DNA of 64,000 nucleotides from Brassica napus (Eukaryota > Streptophyta > Magnoliopsida > Brassicales > Brassicaceae): positions 62,001-126,000 of the forward strand of contig NW_026015093.1 in assembly GCF_020379485.1 (NCBI RefSeq). The letters run 5' to 3'. The position numbers were made by a program, and so were the translations under genes. Under the pieces are notes generated by a model. It saw nothing but the letters and a program-made list of their open reading frames with translations, made no database searches and was not told the DNA's origin. Shown one piece after another: positions 37,039 to 47,651 of this stretch; positions within the stretch are counted from its first letter, which is position 1; every line of letters begins with the position of its first letter.

Positions 37039-37742
37039 TGGTGCAGCCTGGGTATGGCTTAGACTCTGGATCACTTGAAGGTGATGGATAGAGGGTGTTC
37101 TAAGAGGCTACTAGCTCTCCTTTGAACTATGAACGTCTCCCTGAGCCTGTGGGTTGGCGCCAAGGATGGTTTGCTACTCAAAGACACAAGATCACTTTGT
37201 ATTGTCTAAGATGGGATTCACAGGAATTCCTTCCTTTAAGTGAGATCAATGTTCTAGAGCTGAACAGAGAAAGCTAGAGACAAGACAACAAAGTTGACTG
37301 AATAATTCTTAGATTGAAAGTTGAGAAAACAAAGCTGCAGCCCCCATGTTCTTAAAGTAAAAATCGAAAACCTAATGCTAAACCAAGGTGGTTTAATTCT
37401 AATTCTAATCCTAATTGTCTTTGGTTTAAATTAAATGAAAGCCCAATAACCAAACCCTTACAAAGTAATTAAATTAAACCAACAAGCTGGTTTATCTTGA
37501 TCTCCTTGCCTTGAACCAAGGCCCACGGTTTTGGCTATCTCCTGGAGCCTCTCCTCTTGTGCTCTCAGTCTTGATCTGGTTACTGGTCCACTCCACAAGC
37601 TGGCTAGCTCATTTGGTTCTTCTCTGCTCAAGTCTGGTTCTTCTCTTCTCAAGTCTGGCTCTTCTCTGCTCAAGTCTGGCTTTTCTCTTCTCAAGTCTGG
37701 CTCTCCCTCAGCTCTCCAATATCTCTACTCATGGCTACACCA
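37039..37742 (-). repeat. 3' LTR of CRM (704 bp, with a 13-bp deletion)
   Basis: Shorter than the 5' LTR by 15 bp: a 13-bp loss at about 37707-37710, between two ctca repeats, and two single-base losses. In sense it carries the C-terminal codons of gag-pol, and the 13-bp loss shifts their frame. Confidence 0.9.
37458..37690 (-). pseudogene. Detached C-terminal tail of CRM gag-pol in the 3' LTR
   Basis: This frame holds the tail with repeated PDLSREE/PDLRREE units, then GPVTRSRLRAQEERL, which resembles the GPITRSRAK tail of CRM polyproteins. In the 5' LTR the same tail is in frame with the part just downstream of the PPT (43377-43090). Here the 13-bp deletion separates it from gag-pol, which instead ends RESQT. 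I infer it was translated before the deletion. Confidence 0.7.
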
Positions 37743-40700
37743 TCCCCTCCTCCTTTAAAAGGATTTGACCTCAAATCCAAATCATCTGCAATAAAAGGAT
37801 CCAAGTCAGAAACATTGAAAGTAGAACTGATTGTGTATTTCCCTTCAAGATCAATCTGGTAGGCATTGTTGTTGATTCTCTTCAGCACTTTGAAAGGTCC
37901 ATCTTTCCTTGGCAGCAACTTTGATTTCCTCTCAACAGGAAACCTCTCTTTTCTCATGTGAATCCACACAAGATCACCCGGTTCAAGTACTAGCTCCTTG
38001 CGCCCCTTGTTCTTCTGCCTCTCATACATCTTGGTCCTCTCCTCAATGTTCTTCCTGACCTGTTCATGCAAAGACAAAACAAACTCGGCCTTTTGCTTGC
38101 CATCAAGGTTAGTTTGTTCTTTTAAAGGTAAAGCAAATAAATCAAGAGGAGACAATGGGTTAAAACCATAAACAACTTGAAAAGGTGAGAGTTTAGTAGC
38201 TGAATGCACTGCTCTGTTATATGCAAACTCTACATGTGGTAAACAATCCTCCCATGTCCTAATGTTACTCTTAATGATGGCACGCAAAAGAGTAGACAAT
38301 GTCCTATTGACTGATTCAGTTTGACCATCAGTTTGGGGATGACAAGTAGTTGAAAACAATAGCTTAGTTCCCAACTTTCCCCACAGAGTTTTCCAGAAAT
38401 AGCTAAGGAACTTAGTATCTCTATCAGAAACTATAGTCCTAGGCATACCATGCAATCTAACAACTTCTCTAAAGAATAGATCAGCTACCAAAGATGCATC
38501 ATCAGTTTTATGACAAGGTATGAAGTGAGCCATCTTAGAAAATCTATCAACAACCACAAAGATGCTATCTCTTCCTTTCCTAGTTCTAGGCAATCCTAAG
38601 ACAAAGTCCATAGAGATATCAATCCATGGTGCAGTAGGAATAGGGAGAGGTGTATACAAACCTGTTGGTTGGACCTTAGACTTGGCTTGCTTGCACACGA
38701 CACACCTTGAGCACACACGCTCCACTTCTTTCTTCATACTCGGCCAGTAGAAGTGCTCCTGCAAGGTGGAGAGTGTTTTGGCGACCCCAAAGTGTCCCAT
38801 CAGCCCTCCTGCGTGAGCTTCCCTAACATACAATTCTCTCAAAGAACCACTAGGAACACACAGGCGGTTATCATAGAAAAGAAATCCTTTTACTTGATAG
38901 AATTTTCCACTAGCATGTTTCTCAGATTCTCTAAACACATCTTTAAACTCAGGATCATTAGCATAGCAAGATTTGATATGTTCAAATCCTAAGAGTTTAG
39001 TTTCCATTGAAGATAAAAGAGTATACCTTCTGGAGAGTGCATCAGCCACTACATTCTCCTTACCTTTCTTGTAGTGGATGACATAAGGAAAGGTCTCAAT
39101 GAACTCCACCCACCTGGCGTGTCTCTTGTTCAGCTTCTGTTGCCCTTTGAGATGTTTAAGGGATTCATGATCTGTATGGATCACAAACTCCTTAGGCCAC
39201 AAGTAATGTTGCCACACTTGTAAAGCTCTCACCAAGGCATACAGCTCCTTGTCATAGGTAGGATAGTTTAAGGTGGCGCCTCCTAGTTTCTCACTGAAAT
39301 AAGCTATGGGTTTCTTATCCTGCATCAACACAGCTCCAATTCCAATACCAGATGCATCACATTCAATTTCAAAAGTCTTAGAAAAGTCAGGAAGTGCAAG
39401 TAAGGGAGCACTTGTTAACTTCTCTTTTAGCATTTGAAATGCCTCTTCTTGTGCTGGTCCCCAAGTGAAACCTACACTCTTCTTGACTACTTCAGTCAGT
39501 GGTGCTGCAACTGTACTGAAATCTCTCACAAACCTCCGGTAGAAGCCAGCAAGTCCATGAAAACTTCTGACCTCTCCAATAGATTTAGGAATCGGCCACT
39601 CCCTGATAGCTTTCACCTTTTCCTCATCAACCTGTATGCCCTGTGAAGTCACAACAAAACCTAAAAAGACAAGGTTATCTGTGCCAAAAGAGCACTTCTT
39701 ATAGTTAGCATACAGATTTTCTTTTCTAAGCACATCTAGAACTTGCTTCAAGTGATTAACATGTTCTTTCATAGTCTTGCTGTAAATCAGGATATCATCA
39801 AAGTAAACAACTACAAATCGTCCTATCAAAGCTCTCAAGACATGATTCATTAATCTCATGAAAGTACTAGGTGCATTAGTAAGCCCAAAAGGCATCACAA
39901 GCCATTCATACAATCCTAGCTTAGTTTTAAAGGCAGTTTTCCACTCATCTCCTTCTTTCATTCTAATCTGGTGGTAACCACTCTTTAAATCAATTTTAGA
40001 AAAGACACATGAACCATGTAACTCATCTAGCATATCATCTAAGCGAGGAATAGGATGTCTGTACTTAACTGTTATGTTGTTGATGGCTCTGCAGTCCACA
40101 CACATCCTCCAGCTTCCATCTTTTTTTGGCACCAAGAGGACAGGTACAGCACAAGGACTCATACTCTCCCTGATATGTCCCTTCTCCATTAGCTCATTGA
40201 CTTGTTTCTGAAGCTCCTTAGTCTCCACAGGGTTGGTCCTGTATGCTGGACGGTTTGGTAAAGTAGCTCCTGGTACAAAGTCAATCTGGTGCTCTATTCC
40301 CCTAATAGGCGGCAGACCTATGGGATTGTCCTCTGGGAACACATCTCTATACTCCTGCAAAAGACACTCAATCTCCTCTGGAATCTCAGGAGCAGGGTTA
40401 GTAGTAGAGCTCAACAATTCTTTGTAAACTACTAGTATCAAATTTGATTGTTCAATCACAGCAGTTTTGATATCTTTAGCAGTAGCAAAGAGGTTGAGTT
40501 TACTTACCTGGCTGGTCTCTTCAAGAAGCAAGGACTTGCTGGCGGCCTTGGACTCTCCTCTCTTCATTTTGAGATGCATCTGATCCTGGTGTACCTCCTG
40601 AGGGGTCATTGGCGCCAGGGTAACTTGTTTCTCCTTATGGATAAAAGTGTATCTGTTGGTAAAGCCATCATGTACTGATCTCTTATCATACTGCCATGGA

Positions 40701-42271
40701 CGTCCAAGAAGGATGTGGCTAGCTTCCAGGGGTGCTACATCACAAGTGATCTCATCCTGGTACTTTCCCACTGATAGCAATACCTTCACTTGCTTGGTGA
40801 TCTTTAATCCTCCCTCATCATTGATCCATTGCAACAGATATGGCTTAGGATGCTTGAACACTTGAAGACCCAACTTCTCCACCAACTCAGCACTTGCTAC
40901 ATTAGTACAACTTCCTCCATCAATGATCAAGCTACAAACCTTTTCTTGAATCAAGCATCTGGTGTGAAACAAGTTTTCCCTTTGCTCATCTTCTTTGGTT
41001 TTAGGTTGAGCATTGAGAAGTCTCCTGGTGACTAATAGCTCTCCACGGACAGGGTACTCCACGCCTTCCTCATCAGACTCTTGGCCGGCGTCCTCCTCTT
41101 CAGATATCACCTCCCCGTCGGCTAAGATAGTCATCACCTTCTTGTTGGTGCACTCATTAGCATAGTGACCAAAGCCATGACACTTGAAACACTTAATGTT
41201 CCTGGTCTTAGTAGGTGTGGCTACTCCTTTACCCTTGTCATCTCTCTTGGTCTCCACTGAAGAAGAACCTTCTTTGGACTTATCCCCTGGCTTATCTTCC
41301 TTGGAGTAGGCCGGTTTTGAGGCAGGAGTGTATGAAGACCGGGTAGAGCTCTTCCTCTTGTTCTGCTGCTCAATCAAAATAGCCTTATGTAGCAGTTCAT
41401 CCATGTCCTCATACTCTTGTAGCTCCAACCTATCTTGTATATCTCTGTTAAGACCTCCTTGGAATCTAGCCATAGTAGCTTCTACTTCTTCTTCTAAGTC
41501 AGCTTTCAACATGAGTGTTTCCATCTCCTGGTGATAGTCCTCTACACTCTTAGATCCTTGAGAAAGCCTTCTCAACTTCTGGTGTAGATCTCTTCCATAG
41601 TGGTTAGGAACAAATCTCTTCTTCATCACAGTTTTCATCTCAAACCATGAAGCTACCTGAGGCTCTCCATTGCGTCTCCTGGTAGTAGCAATCTGATCCC
41701 ACCAGCTAATAGCATAACCACAGAATTCAGTAGCTGCTAGTCTCACTTTCCTCTCCTCAGTGAACTGTTGGCAATTGAAAACCAGTTCAATCTTCTTCTC
41801 CCACTCTAAGTAAGCATCAGGATCATTCTTCCCATGGAATGGAGGGATTCTAAGCTTGAGATTGCCTAGGTTATCAGTAGCTGGTCGCCTGCGGTTGTGA
41901 TTTCTACCATGATGACTAGCCTGAGATCCATCATCACTTTCATCAGCTGAATCTTCTTGATAATGTTCTCCATAAATCCCACGACCCCTAAGCTCAACTC
42001 GTTGCCCTCTTATAGGTCCAATGCGTGCTCTCTGAACTCCAGCAGCAACCGCGTCCCTCTCTTGCCCTGCATTATCACCAGGTAAAGTTTCATTAGCTTG
42101 TTGAACACGGTTGTAAGTATTTTGCATTCTTCTGGTTATCTCAGCTATCATAGCCTCAAATTGAACTTGGTTGAGGTTGATTTGCTGGACAGCCGGTTCT
42201 CCTGAACTCTCAGGTTGCTTTCCATCTCGCCTCTCTTCACTCATTGTTCCTGAAATAGTTAGAGAAAACAC
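37691..42271 (-). CDS. CRM gag-pol polyprotein (1526 aa)
   Basis: One uninterrupted frame. Residues 130-300 form the retrotransposon gag domain ([19 protein letters not shown]). The zinc knuckle is C361-C364-H369-C374. Protease has DGGS at 451-454, a variant of the usual DS/TG. RT spans about 700-870 with YFDD at 823-826. RNase H spans about 965-1085 (first aspartate D972). The integrase zinc finger is H1153, H1160, C1190, C1193; the triad is D1222, D1283, E1319. The GPF module is at 1458-1475 and the CRM motif at 1485-1505. The frame crosses the PPT into the 3' LTR and stops early because of the 13-bp deletion; roughly 75 tail residues are lost. M1 (42271) and M10 (42244) are both possible starts. 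I see no other inactivating change. Confidence 0.94.
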   Translation of the reverse strand: MFSLTISGTMSEERRDGKQPESSGEPAVQQINLNQVQFEAMIAEITRRMQNTYNRVQQANETLPGDNAGQERDAVAAGVQRARIGPIRGQRVELRGRGIYGEHYQEDSADESDDGSQASHHGRNHNRRRPATDNLGNLKLRIPPFHGKNDPDAYLEWEKKIELVFNCQQFTEERKVRLAATEFCGYAISWWDQIATTRRRNGEPQVASWFEMKTVMKKRFVPNHYGRDLHQKLRRLSQGSKSVEDYHQEMETLMLKADLEEEVEATMARFQGGLNRDIQDRLELQEYEDMDELLHKAILIEQQNKRKSSTRSSYTPASKPAYSKEDKPGDKSKEGSSSVETKRDDKGKGVATPTKTRNIKCFKCHGFGHYANECTNKKVMTILADGEVISEEEDAGQESDEEGVEYPVRGELLVTRRLLNAQPKTKEDEQRENLFHTRCLIQEKVCSLIIDGGSCTNVASAELVEKLGLQVFKHPKPYLLQWINDEGGLKITKQVKVLLSVGKYQDEITCDVAPLEASHILLGRPWQYDKRSVHDGFTNRYTFIHKEKQVTLAPMTPQEVHQDQMHLKMKRGESKAASKSLLLEETSQVSKLNLFATAKDIKTAVIEQSNLILVVYKELLSSTTNPAPEIPEEIECLLQEYRDVFPEDNPIGLPPIRGIEHQIDFVPGATLPNRPAYRTNPVETKELQKQVNELMEKGHIRESMSPCAVPVLLVPKKDGSWRMCVDCRAINNITVKYRHPIPRLDDMLDELHGSCVFSKIDLKSGYHQIRMKEGDEWKTAFKTKLGLYEWLVMPFGLTNAPSTFMRLMNHVLRALIGRFVVVYFDDILIYSKTMKEHVNHLKQVLDVLRKENLYANYKKCSFGTDNLVFLGFVVTSQGIQVDEEKVKAIREWPIPKSIGEVRSFHGLAGFYRRFVRDFSTVAAPLTEVVKKSVGFTWGPAQEEAFQMLKEKLTSAPLLALPDFSKTFEIECDASGIGIGAVLMQDKKPIAYFSEKLGGATLNYPTYDKELYALVRALQVWQHYLWPKEFVIHTDHESLKHLKGQQKLNKRHARWVEFIETFPYVIHYKKGKENVVADALSRRYTLLSSMETKLLGFEHIKSCYANDPEFKDVFRESEKHASGKFYQVKGFLFYDNRLCVPSGSLRELYVREAHAGGLMGHFGVAKTLSTLQEHFYWPSMKKEVERVCSRCVVCKQAKSKVQPTGLYTPLPIPTAPWIDISMDFVLGLPRTRKGRDSIFVVVDRFSKMAHFIPCHKTDDASLVADLFFREVVRLHGMPRTIVSDRDTKFLSYFWKTLWGKLGTKLLFSTTCHPQTDGQTESVNRTLSTLLRAIIKSNIRTWEDCLPHVEFAYNRAVHSATKLSPFQVVYGFNPLSPLDLFALPLKEQTNLDGKQKAEFVLSLHEQVRKNIEERTKMYERQKNKGRKELVLEPGDLVWIHMRKERFPVERKSKLLPRKDGPFKVLKRINNNAYQIDLEGKYTISSTFNVSDLDPFIADDLDLRSNPFKGGGDGVAMSRDIGELRESQT
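37743..37756 (-). other. Polypurine tract of CRM
   Basis: Minus strand AAAGGAGGAGGGGA adjoins the 3' LTR. It also codes for KGGGD in the gag-pol frame, so it is both primer site and coding sequence. Confidence 0.85.
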
Positions 42272-42651
42272 AAAGCCAGGAACAACTTATATCTCTCTCT
42301 CACTCAAGTTTTCAAATCGCCAAGTCTCAGCTCTTCCCACAAGTTCAGTTGAAAAACAAAGTTCTACACTTAAGATCTAGAACTAAAACTCCAATGAATC
42401 AGATAGGAAGTATTAAGAGATTTAGGCACCAGCTGACTTTACCACCCTGAGCTGGATTTCTCCTCAGCTAGCTGGATTACTCTTCAGCTATAATTTTTTT
42501 TTTTTTTGATTTGGATCAGAGATCTCTTTTCTTTTCTTTTTTTTTTGATTTGCAGGGTTGGCTCAGCTGGCTTACAACAGATAGAAAGATAAGAGAAGTG
42601 TTTGATGGAATGAATGATCTGAGTAGTCAAATTGCAAACCCTAACCTTCAA
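42272..42651 (-). other. CRM 5' untranslated leader
   Basis: 380 bp between the PBS and gag without a convincing frame. In sense it contains two A-rich runs (plus-strand T runs at about 42491-42506 and 42539-42547). Confidence 0.6.
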
Positions 42652-42666
42652 GTGGCTTTGATACCA
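42652..42666 (-). other. Primer binding site of CRM
   Basis: Minus strand TGGTATCAAAGCCAC, complementary to initiator tRNA-Met with one mismatch in the first 14 bases, two bases inside the LTR. Confidence 0.85.
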
Positions 42667-42668
42667 CT

Positions 42669-43387
42669 TGGTGCAGCCTGGGTATGGCTTAGACTCTGGA
42701 TCACTTGAAGGTGGATGGATAGAGGGTGTTCTAAGAGGCTACTAGCTCTCCTTTGAACTATGAACGTCTCCCTGAGCCTGTGGGTTGGCGCCAAGGATGG
42801 TTTGCTACTCAAAGACACAACATCACCTTGTATTGTCTAAGATGGGATTCACAGGAATTCCTTCCTTTAAGTGAGATCAATGTTCTAGAGCTGAACAGAG
42901 AAAGCTAGAGACAAGACAACAAAGTTGACTGAATAATTCTTAGATTGAAAGTTGAGAAAACAAAGCTGCAGCCCCCATGTTCTTAAAGTAAAAATCGAAA
43001 ACCCTAATGCTAAACCAAGGTGGTTTAATTCTAATTCTAATCCTAATTGTCTTTGGTTTAAATTAAATGAAAGCCCAATAACCAAACCCTTACAAAGTAA
43101 TTAAATTAAACCAACAAGCTGGTTTATCTTGATCTCCTTGCCTTGAACCAAGGCCCACGGTTTTGGCTATCTCCTGGAGCCTCTCCTCTTGTGCTCTCAG
43201 TCTTGATCTGGTTACTGGTCCACTCCACAAGCTGGCTAGCTCATTTGGTTCTTCTCTGCTCAAGTCTGGTTCTTCTCTTCTCAAGTCTGGCTCTTCTCTG
43301 CTCAAGTCTGGCTTTTCTCTTCTCAAGTCTGGCTCTCCCTCATCAGACTCACTCAGCTCTCCAATATCTCTACTCATGGCTACACCA
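42669..43387 (-). repeat. 5' LTR of CRM (719 bp)
   Basis: The full-length LTR version, keeping the 13 bp missing from the 3' copy (about 43339-43351). In sense it starts TGGTGTAGCC and ends GCTGCACCA. The frame 43377-43090 (95 codons) is the tail-coding part. Confidence 0.9.
43255..43340 (-). repeat. 21-bp minisatellite coding the CRM tail repeats
   Basis: About four 21-bp units built on caagtctggctcttctct, read in sense as PDL(S/R)REE(P/K). Highly charged. Copies also lie in the 3' LTR near 37628-37706. Confidence 0.75.
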
Positions 43388-46300
43388 TTATCCCACTTTC
43401 AAATCAGGTGATTCCAGTTTCCCAGTTTGGGAATAGCACAGCTTCATCGTCGTTCCAATCAAACCAGGATGAATCACTTTTTGAGAAGCTTGATTTGGAT
43501 ACATAAAGTGGTGGAGAATCACCCGGAAGTTGAATAAATTTCATAGGAGTTGGCAAGAAGAAGTTATCCCACATTCAAATCAGGTGATTCCAGTTTCCCA
43601 GTTTGGGAATAGCACAGCTTCATCGTCATTCCAATCAAACCAGGATGAATCACTTTGTGAGAAGCTTGATTTGGATACATAAAGTGGGGGAGAATCACCA
43701 GGAAGTTGAATAAATCTCATAGGAGTTGGGATGAAGAAGTTATCCCACTTTCAAATCAGGTGATTCCAGTTTCCCAGTTTGGGAATAGCACAGCTTCATC
43801 GTCGTTCCAATCAAACCAGGATGAATCACTTTGTGAGAAGCTTGATTTGGATACATAAAGTGGTGGAGAATCACCAGGAAGTTGAATAAATCTCATAGGA
43901 GTTGGGATGAAGAAGTTATCCCACTTTCAAATCAGGTGATTCCAGTTTCCCAGTTTGGGAATAGCACAGCTTCTTCGTCGTTCCAATCAAACCAGGATGA
44001 ATCACTTTTTGAGAAGCTTGATTTTGATACATGAAGTGGTGGAGAATCACCAGGAAGTAGAATAAATCTCATAGGAGTTGGGATGAAGAAGTTATCCCAC
44101 TTTCAAATCAGGTGATTCCAGTTTCCCAGTTTGGGAATAGGACAGCTTCTTCGTCGTTCCAATCAAACCAGGATGAATCACTTTGTGAGAAGCTTTATTT
44201 TGATACATAAAGTGGTGGAGAATAACCAGGAAGTTAAATAAATCTCATAGGAGTTGGGATGAAGAAGTTATCCCACTTTCAGATCAGGTGATTACAGTTT
44301 CCCAGTTTGGGAATAGCACAGCTTCATCGTCGTTCCAATCAAACCAGGATGAATCACTTTGTGAGAAGCTTGATTTTGATACATGAAGTGGTGGAGAATC
44401 ACCAGGAAGTTGAATAAATCTCATAGGAGTTGGGATGAAGAAGTTATCCCACATTCAAATCAGGTGATTCCAGTTTCCCAGTTTGGGAATAGCACAGCTT
44501 CATCGTCATTCCAATCAAACCAGGATGAATCACTTTGTGAGAAGCTTGATTTGGATACATAAAGTGGGGGAGAATCACCAGGAAGTTGAATAAATCTCAT
44601 AGGAGTTGGGATGAAGAAGTTATCCCACTTTCAAATCAGGTGATTCCAGTTTCCCAGTTTGGGAATAGCACAGCTTCATCGTCGTTCCAATCAAACCAGG
44701 ATGAATCACTTTGTGAGAAGCTTGATTTTGATACATGAAGTGGTGGAGAATCACCAGGAAGTTGAATAAATCTCATAGGAGTTGGGATGAAGAAGTTATC
44801 CCACTTTCAAATCAGGTGATTCCAGTTTCCCAGTTTGGGAATAGCACAGCTTCATCGTCGTTCCAATCAAACCAGGATGAATCACTTTGTGAGAAGCATT
44901 ATTTGGATACATAAAGTGGTGGAGAATCACCAGGAAGTTAAATAAATCTCATAGGAGTTGGGATGAAGAAGTTATCCCACTTTCAAATCAGGTGATTCCA
45001 GTTTCCCAGTTTGGGAATAGCACAGCTTCATCGTCGTTCCAATCAAACCAGGATGAATCAATTTGTGAGAAGCTTGATTTGGATACATAAAGTGGTGGAG
45101 AATCACCAGGAAGTTAAATAAATCTCATAGGAGTTGGGATGAAGAAGTTATCCCACTTTCAAATCAGGTGATTCCAGTTTCCCAGTTTGGGAATAGCACA
45201 GCTTCATCGTCGTTCCAATCAAACCAGGATGAATCACTTTGTGAGAAGCTTGATTTGGATACATAAAGTGGTGGAGAATCACCAGGAAGTTGAATAAATC
45301 TCATAGGAGTTGGGATGAAGAAGTTATCTCACTTTCAAATCAGGTGATTCCAGTTTCCCAGTTTGGGAATAGCACAGCTTCATCGTCGTTCCAATCAAAC
45401 CAGGATGAATCACTTTGTGAGAAGCTTGATTTGGATACATAAAGTGGTGGAGAATCACCCGGAAGTTGAATAAATTTCATGGGAGTTGGCAAGAAGAAGT
45501 TATCCCACATTCAAATCAGGTGATTCCAGTTTCCCAGTTTGGGAATAGCACAGCTTCATCGTCATTCCAATCAAACCAGGATGAATCACTTTGTGAGAAG
45601 CTTGATTTGGATACATAAAGTGGGGGAGAATCACCAGGAAGTTGAATAAATCTCATAGGAGTTGGGATGAAGAAGTTATCCCACTTTCAAATCAGGTGAT
45701 TCCAGTTTCCCAGTTTGGGAATAGCACAGCTTCATCGTCGTTCCAATCAAACCAGGATGAATCACTTTGTGAGAAGCTTGATTTGGATACATAAAGTGGT
45801 GGAGAATCACCAGGAAGTTGAATAAATCTCATAGGAGTTGGGATGAAGAAGTTATCCCACTTTCAAATCAGGTGATTCCAGTTTCCCAGTTTGGGAATAG
45901 CACAGCTTCTTCGTCGTTCCAATCAAACCAGGATGAATCACTTTTTGAGAAGCTTGATTTTGATACATGAAGTGGTGGAGAATCACCAGGAAGTAGAATA
46001 AATCTCATAGGAGTTGGGATGAAGAAGTTATCCCACTTTCAAATCAGGTGATTCCAGTTTCCCAGTTTGGGAATAGGACAGCTTCTTCGTCGTTCCAATC
46101 AAACCAGGATGAATCACTTTGTGAGAAGCTTGATTTGGATACATAAAGTGGTGGAGAATCACCCGGAAGTTGAATAAATTTCATAGGAGTTGGGATGAAG
46201 AAGTTATCCCACTTTCAGATCAGGTGATTACAGTTTCCCAGTTTGGGAATAGCACAGCTTCATCGTCGTTCCAATCAAACCAGGATGAATCACTTTGTGA

Positions 46301-46686
46301 GAAGCTTGATTTTGATACATGAAGTGGTGGAGAATCACCAGGAAGTTGAATAAATCTCATAGGAGTTGGGATGAAGAAGTTATCCCACTTTCAAATCAGG
46401 TGATTCCAGTTTCCCAGTTTGGGAATAGCACAGCTTCATCGTCGTTCCAATCAAACCAGGATGAATCACTTTGTGAGAAGCTTGATTTGGATACATAAAG
46501 TGGTGGAGAATCACCAGGAAGTTAAATAAATCTCATAGGAGCTGGGATGAAGAAGTTATCCCACTTTCAAATCAGGTGATTCCAGTTTCCCAGTTTGGAA
46601 ATAGCACAGCTTCATCGTCGTTCCAATCAAACCAGGATGAATCACTTTGTGAGAAGCTTGATTTGGATACATAAAGTGGTGGAGAA
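43388..46686 (+). repeat. Diverged CentBr satellite with 11-monomer higher-order structure
   Basis: About 18.7 monomers, all exactly 176 bp with no indels (each starts ttatc, at 43388 + 176n). Unlike the main array they differ from each other: most have cttcatcgtc instead of cttcttcgtc, and marked variants include acccggaag, gtgggggag, gattttgatacatgaag, aggacagc and tcagatcagg. Monomers 1-4 and 6 match monomers 12-15 and 17, so there is a repeat of 11 monomers (1936 bp). Monomer 16 is a mosaic. The array ends at the LARD-c LTR. Confidence 0.92.
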
Positions 46687-47636
46687 TATGAGATTTAAGA
46701 GTACTCAGGTTGTATGTGTGTATGAAACCCAAATGGGTAAAGAGAGAGAGCTTGGAAGCGATTTGAGAGAAAGGAAGTTTGATGAGTGTTTGTGTGTCTA
46801 AGTGTTTAAGAGATTAGTAACAAGACTGAGAACGTGTATAGAGATTCAGGATGAGAGACTAGAGAGACTAAGAAAGTGTTTCAGATTAGAGAAGGAGAAG
46901 GGAAACCCCCTTACTCACTTAAGAGTTACAAAACATCACTTATGAGCTTATATATGCTCTTTACAACTTGCAATCATAAACCTAAATCTAAGGGCTGTTA
47001 TAACTTGAATTTAAATGAATGGATGAGATGGAGAGATGGTCTTGGTCGTGGCTGTGCTGTTCCTGATGGATAATTGGTCCATTTGAATCTGGTCAAGGGA
47101 AGGCTGGCTCCTTATTGGCTAGCTAAAGGCTCCCATGAATCTGCCCACTTCTTTTGCTAGATACATGGTCTCCTTTTGCTTTTACTTTACAGCAAGAGAC
47201 TCTCCTTTCCAGCCTGTCACTCGCCAGCCTCTCCTTTGTCTTCTTCTCTTAAGAGTTTCACCAGTGCCCTATTTTTGCACCAACTTCAAATGTGCTCAAA
47301 TGGTTGACTGGTGAACTTTCGGGATGTCTCGGTCCGTACGGATCCGTACGGTCCGTACAACGTCCGTACCAAATCCGTACAGCCAGTCCCTAAGTTTGCA
47401 CACTCGCCCAAATACTCTTCTAAGTCCCTCCTGGACTTGGCCCTATCTTTGCACCACACTTCCATCTTCTCTCTAACTCCTTCAAAGCCCTCACATGATC
47501 AGTCTAAGTCTTTCCTAGACTTATCTTCACAAGATAACTTCTTCAGAATACTTCTGAAGCTTGATTGAACTCTTCTAGACATCTTCTAGAGCTTGCCCTA
47601 TCATTGTACAAGCTCCATCTTCTCTTCAGTTCAACA
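46687..47636 (-). repeat. 3' LTR of LARD-c (950 bp)
   Basis: In sense it starts TGTTGAACTG and ends AAATCTCATA. It includes the five-site CCGTAC cluster at 47333-47381, which the truncated 5' LTR has lost. Confidence 0.85.
47333..47381. promoter_or_regulatory. Five CCGTAC sites at helical spacing
   Basis: GTAC cores at 47336, 47346, 47355, 47366 and 47377, all within ccgtac, spaced 10, 9, 11 and 11 bp. One reads tccgtacaa, an exact match to the SBP-domain consensus TNCGTACAA. Function is inferred. Confidence 0.5.
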
Positions 47637-47651
47637 CTCCCCCTCAAGCTT
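47637..47651 (-). other. Polypurine tract of LARD-c
   Basis: Minus strand AAGCTTGAGGGGGAG next to the 3' LTR. An internal copy lies at about 48582-48596. Confidence 0.85.

Larger units (their letters stand above)
37039..43387 (-). mobile_element. CRM-clade centromeric Ty3/Gypsy retrotransposon (6349 bp), possibly CRB
   Basis: A complete minus-strand element inserted in the CentBr array: 3' LTR 37039-37742, PPT 37743-37756, gag-pol 42271-37691, PBS 42652-42666, 5' LTR 42669-43387, ends TGGTG...CACCA, TSD ttatc. Domain order is gag, protease, RT, RNase H, integrase (Ty3/Gypsy). The integrase C-terminus has the GPF module and the FNVSDL...LRSNPF motif typical of the CRM clade, whose members target CENH3 chromatin. 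The gag-pol runs through the PPT into the LTR, also a CRM trait. Between LTRs I count two substitutions, two 1-bp indels and one 13-bp deletion, so it is young. CRB of Brassica is the likely name, but I cannot check it here. Confidence 0.93.

Noticed and set aside
37511..37768. Leu/Ser-rich plus-strand frames here and at 43143-43436
   Set aside because: They are antisense to the repeated tail codons of the CRM LTR; the low-complexity pattern comes from the 21-bp repeat.
37039..43387. An infectious retrovirus-like element with an envelope gene
   Set aside because: No frame follows integrase in the CRM beyond the LTR tail, and none of the Copias has an extra frame after RNase H.
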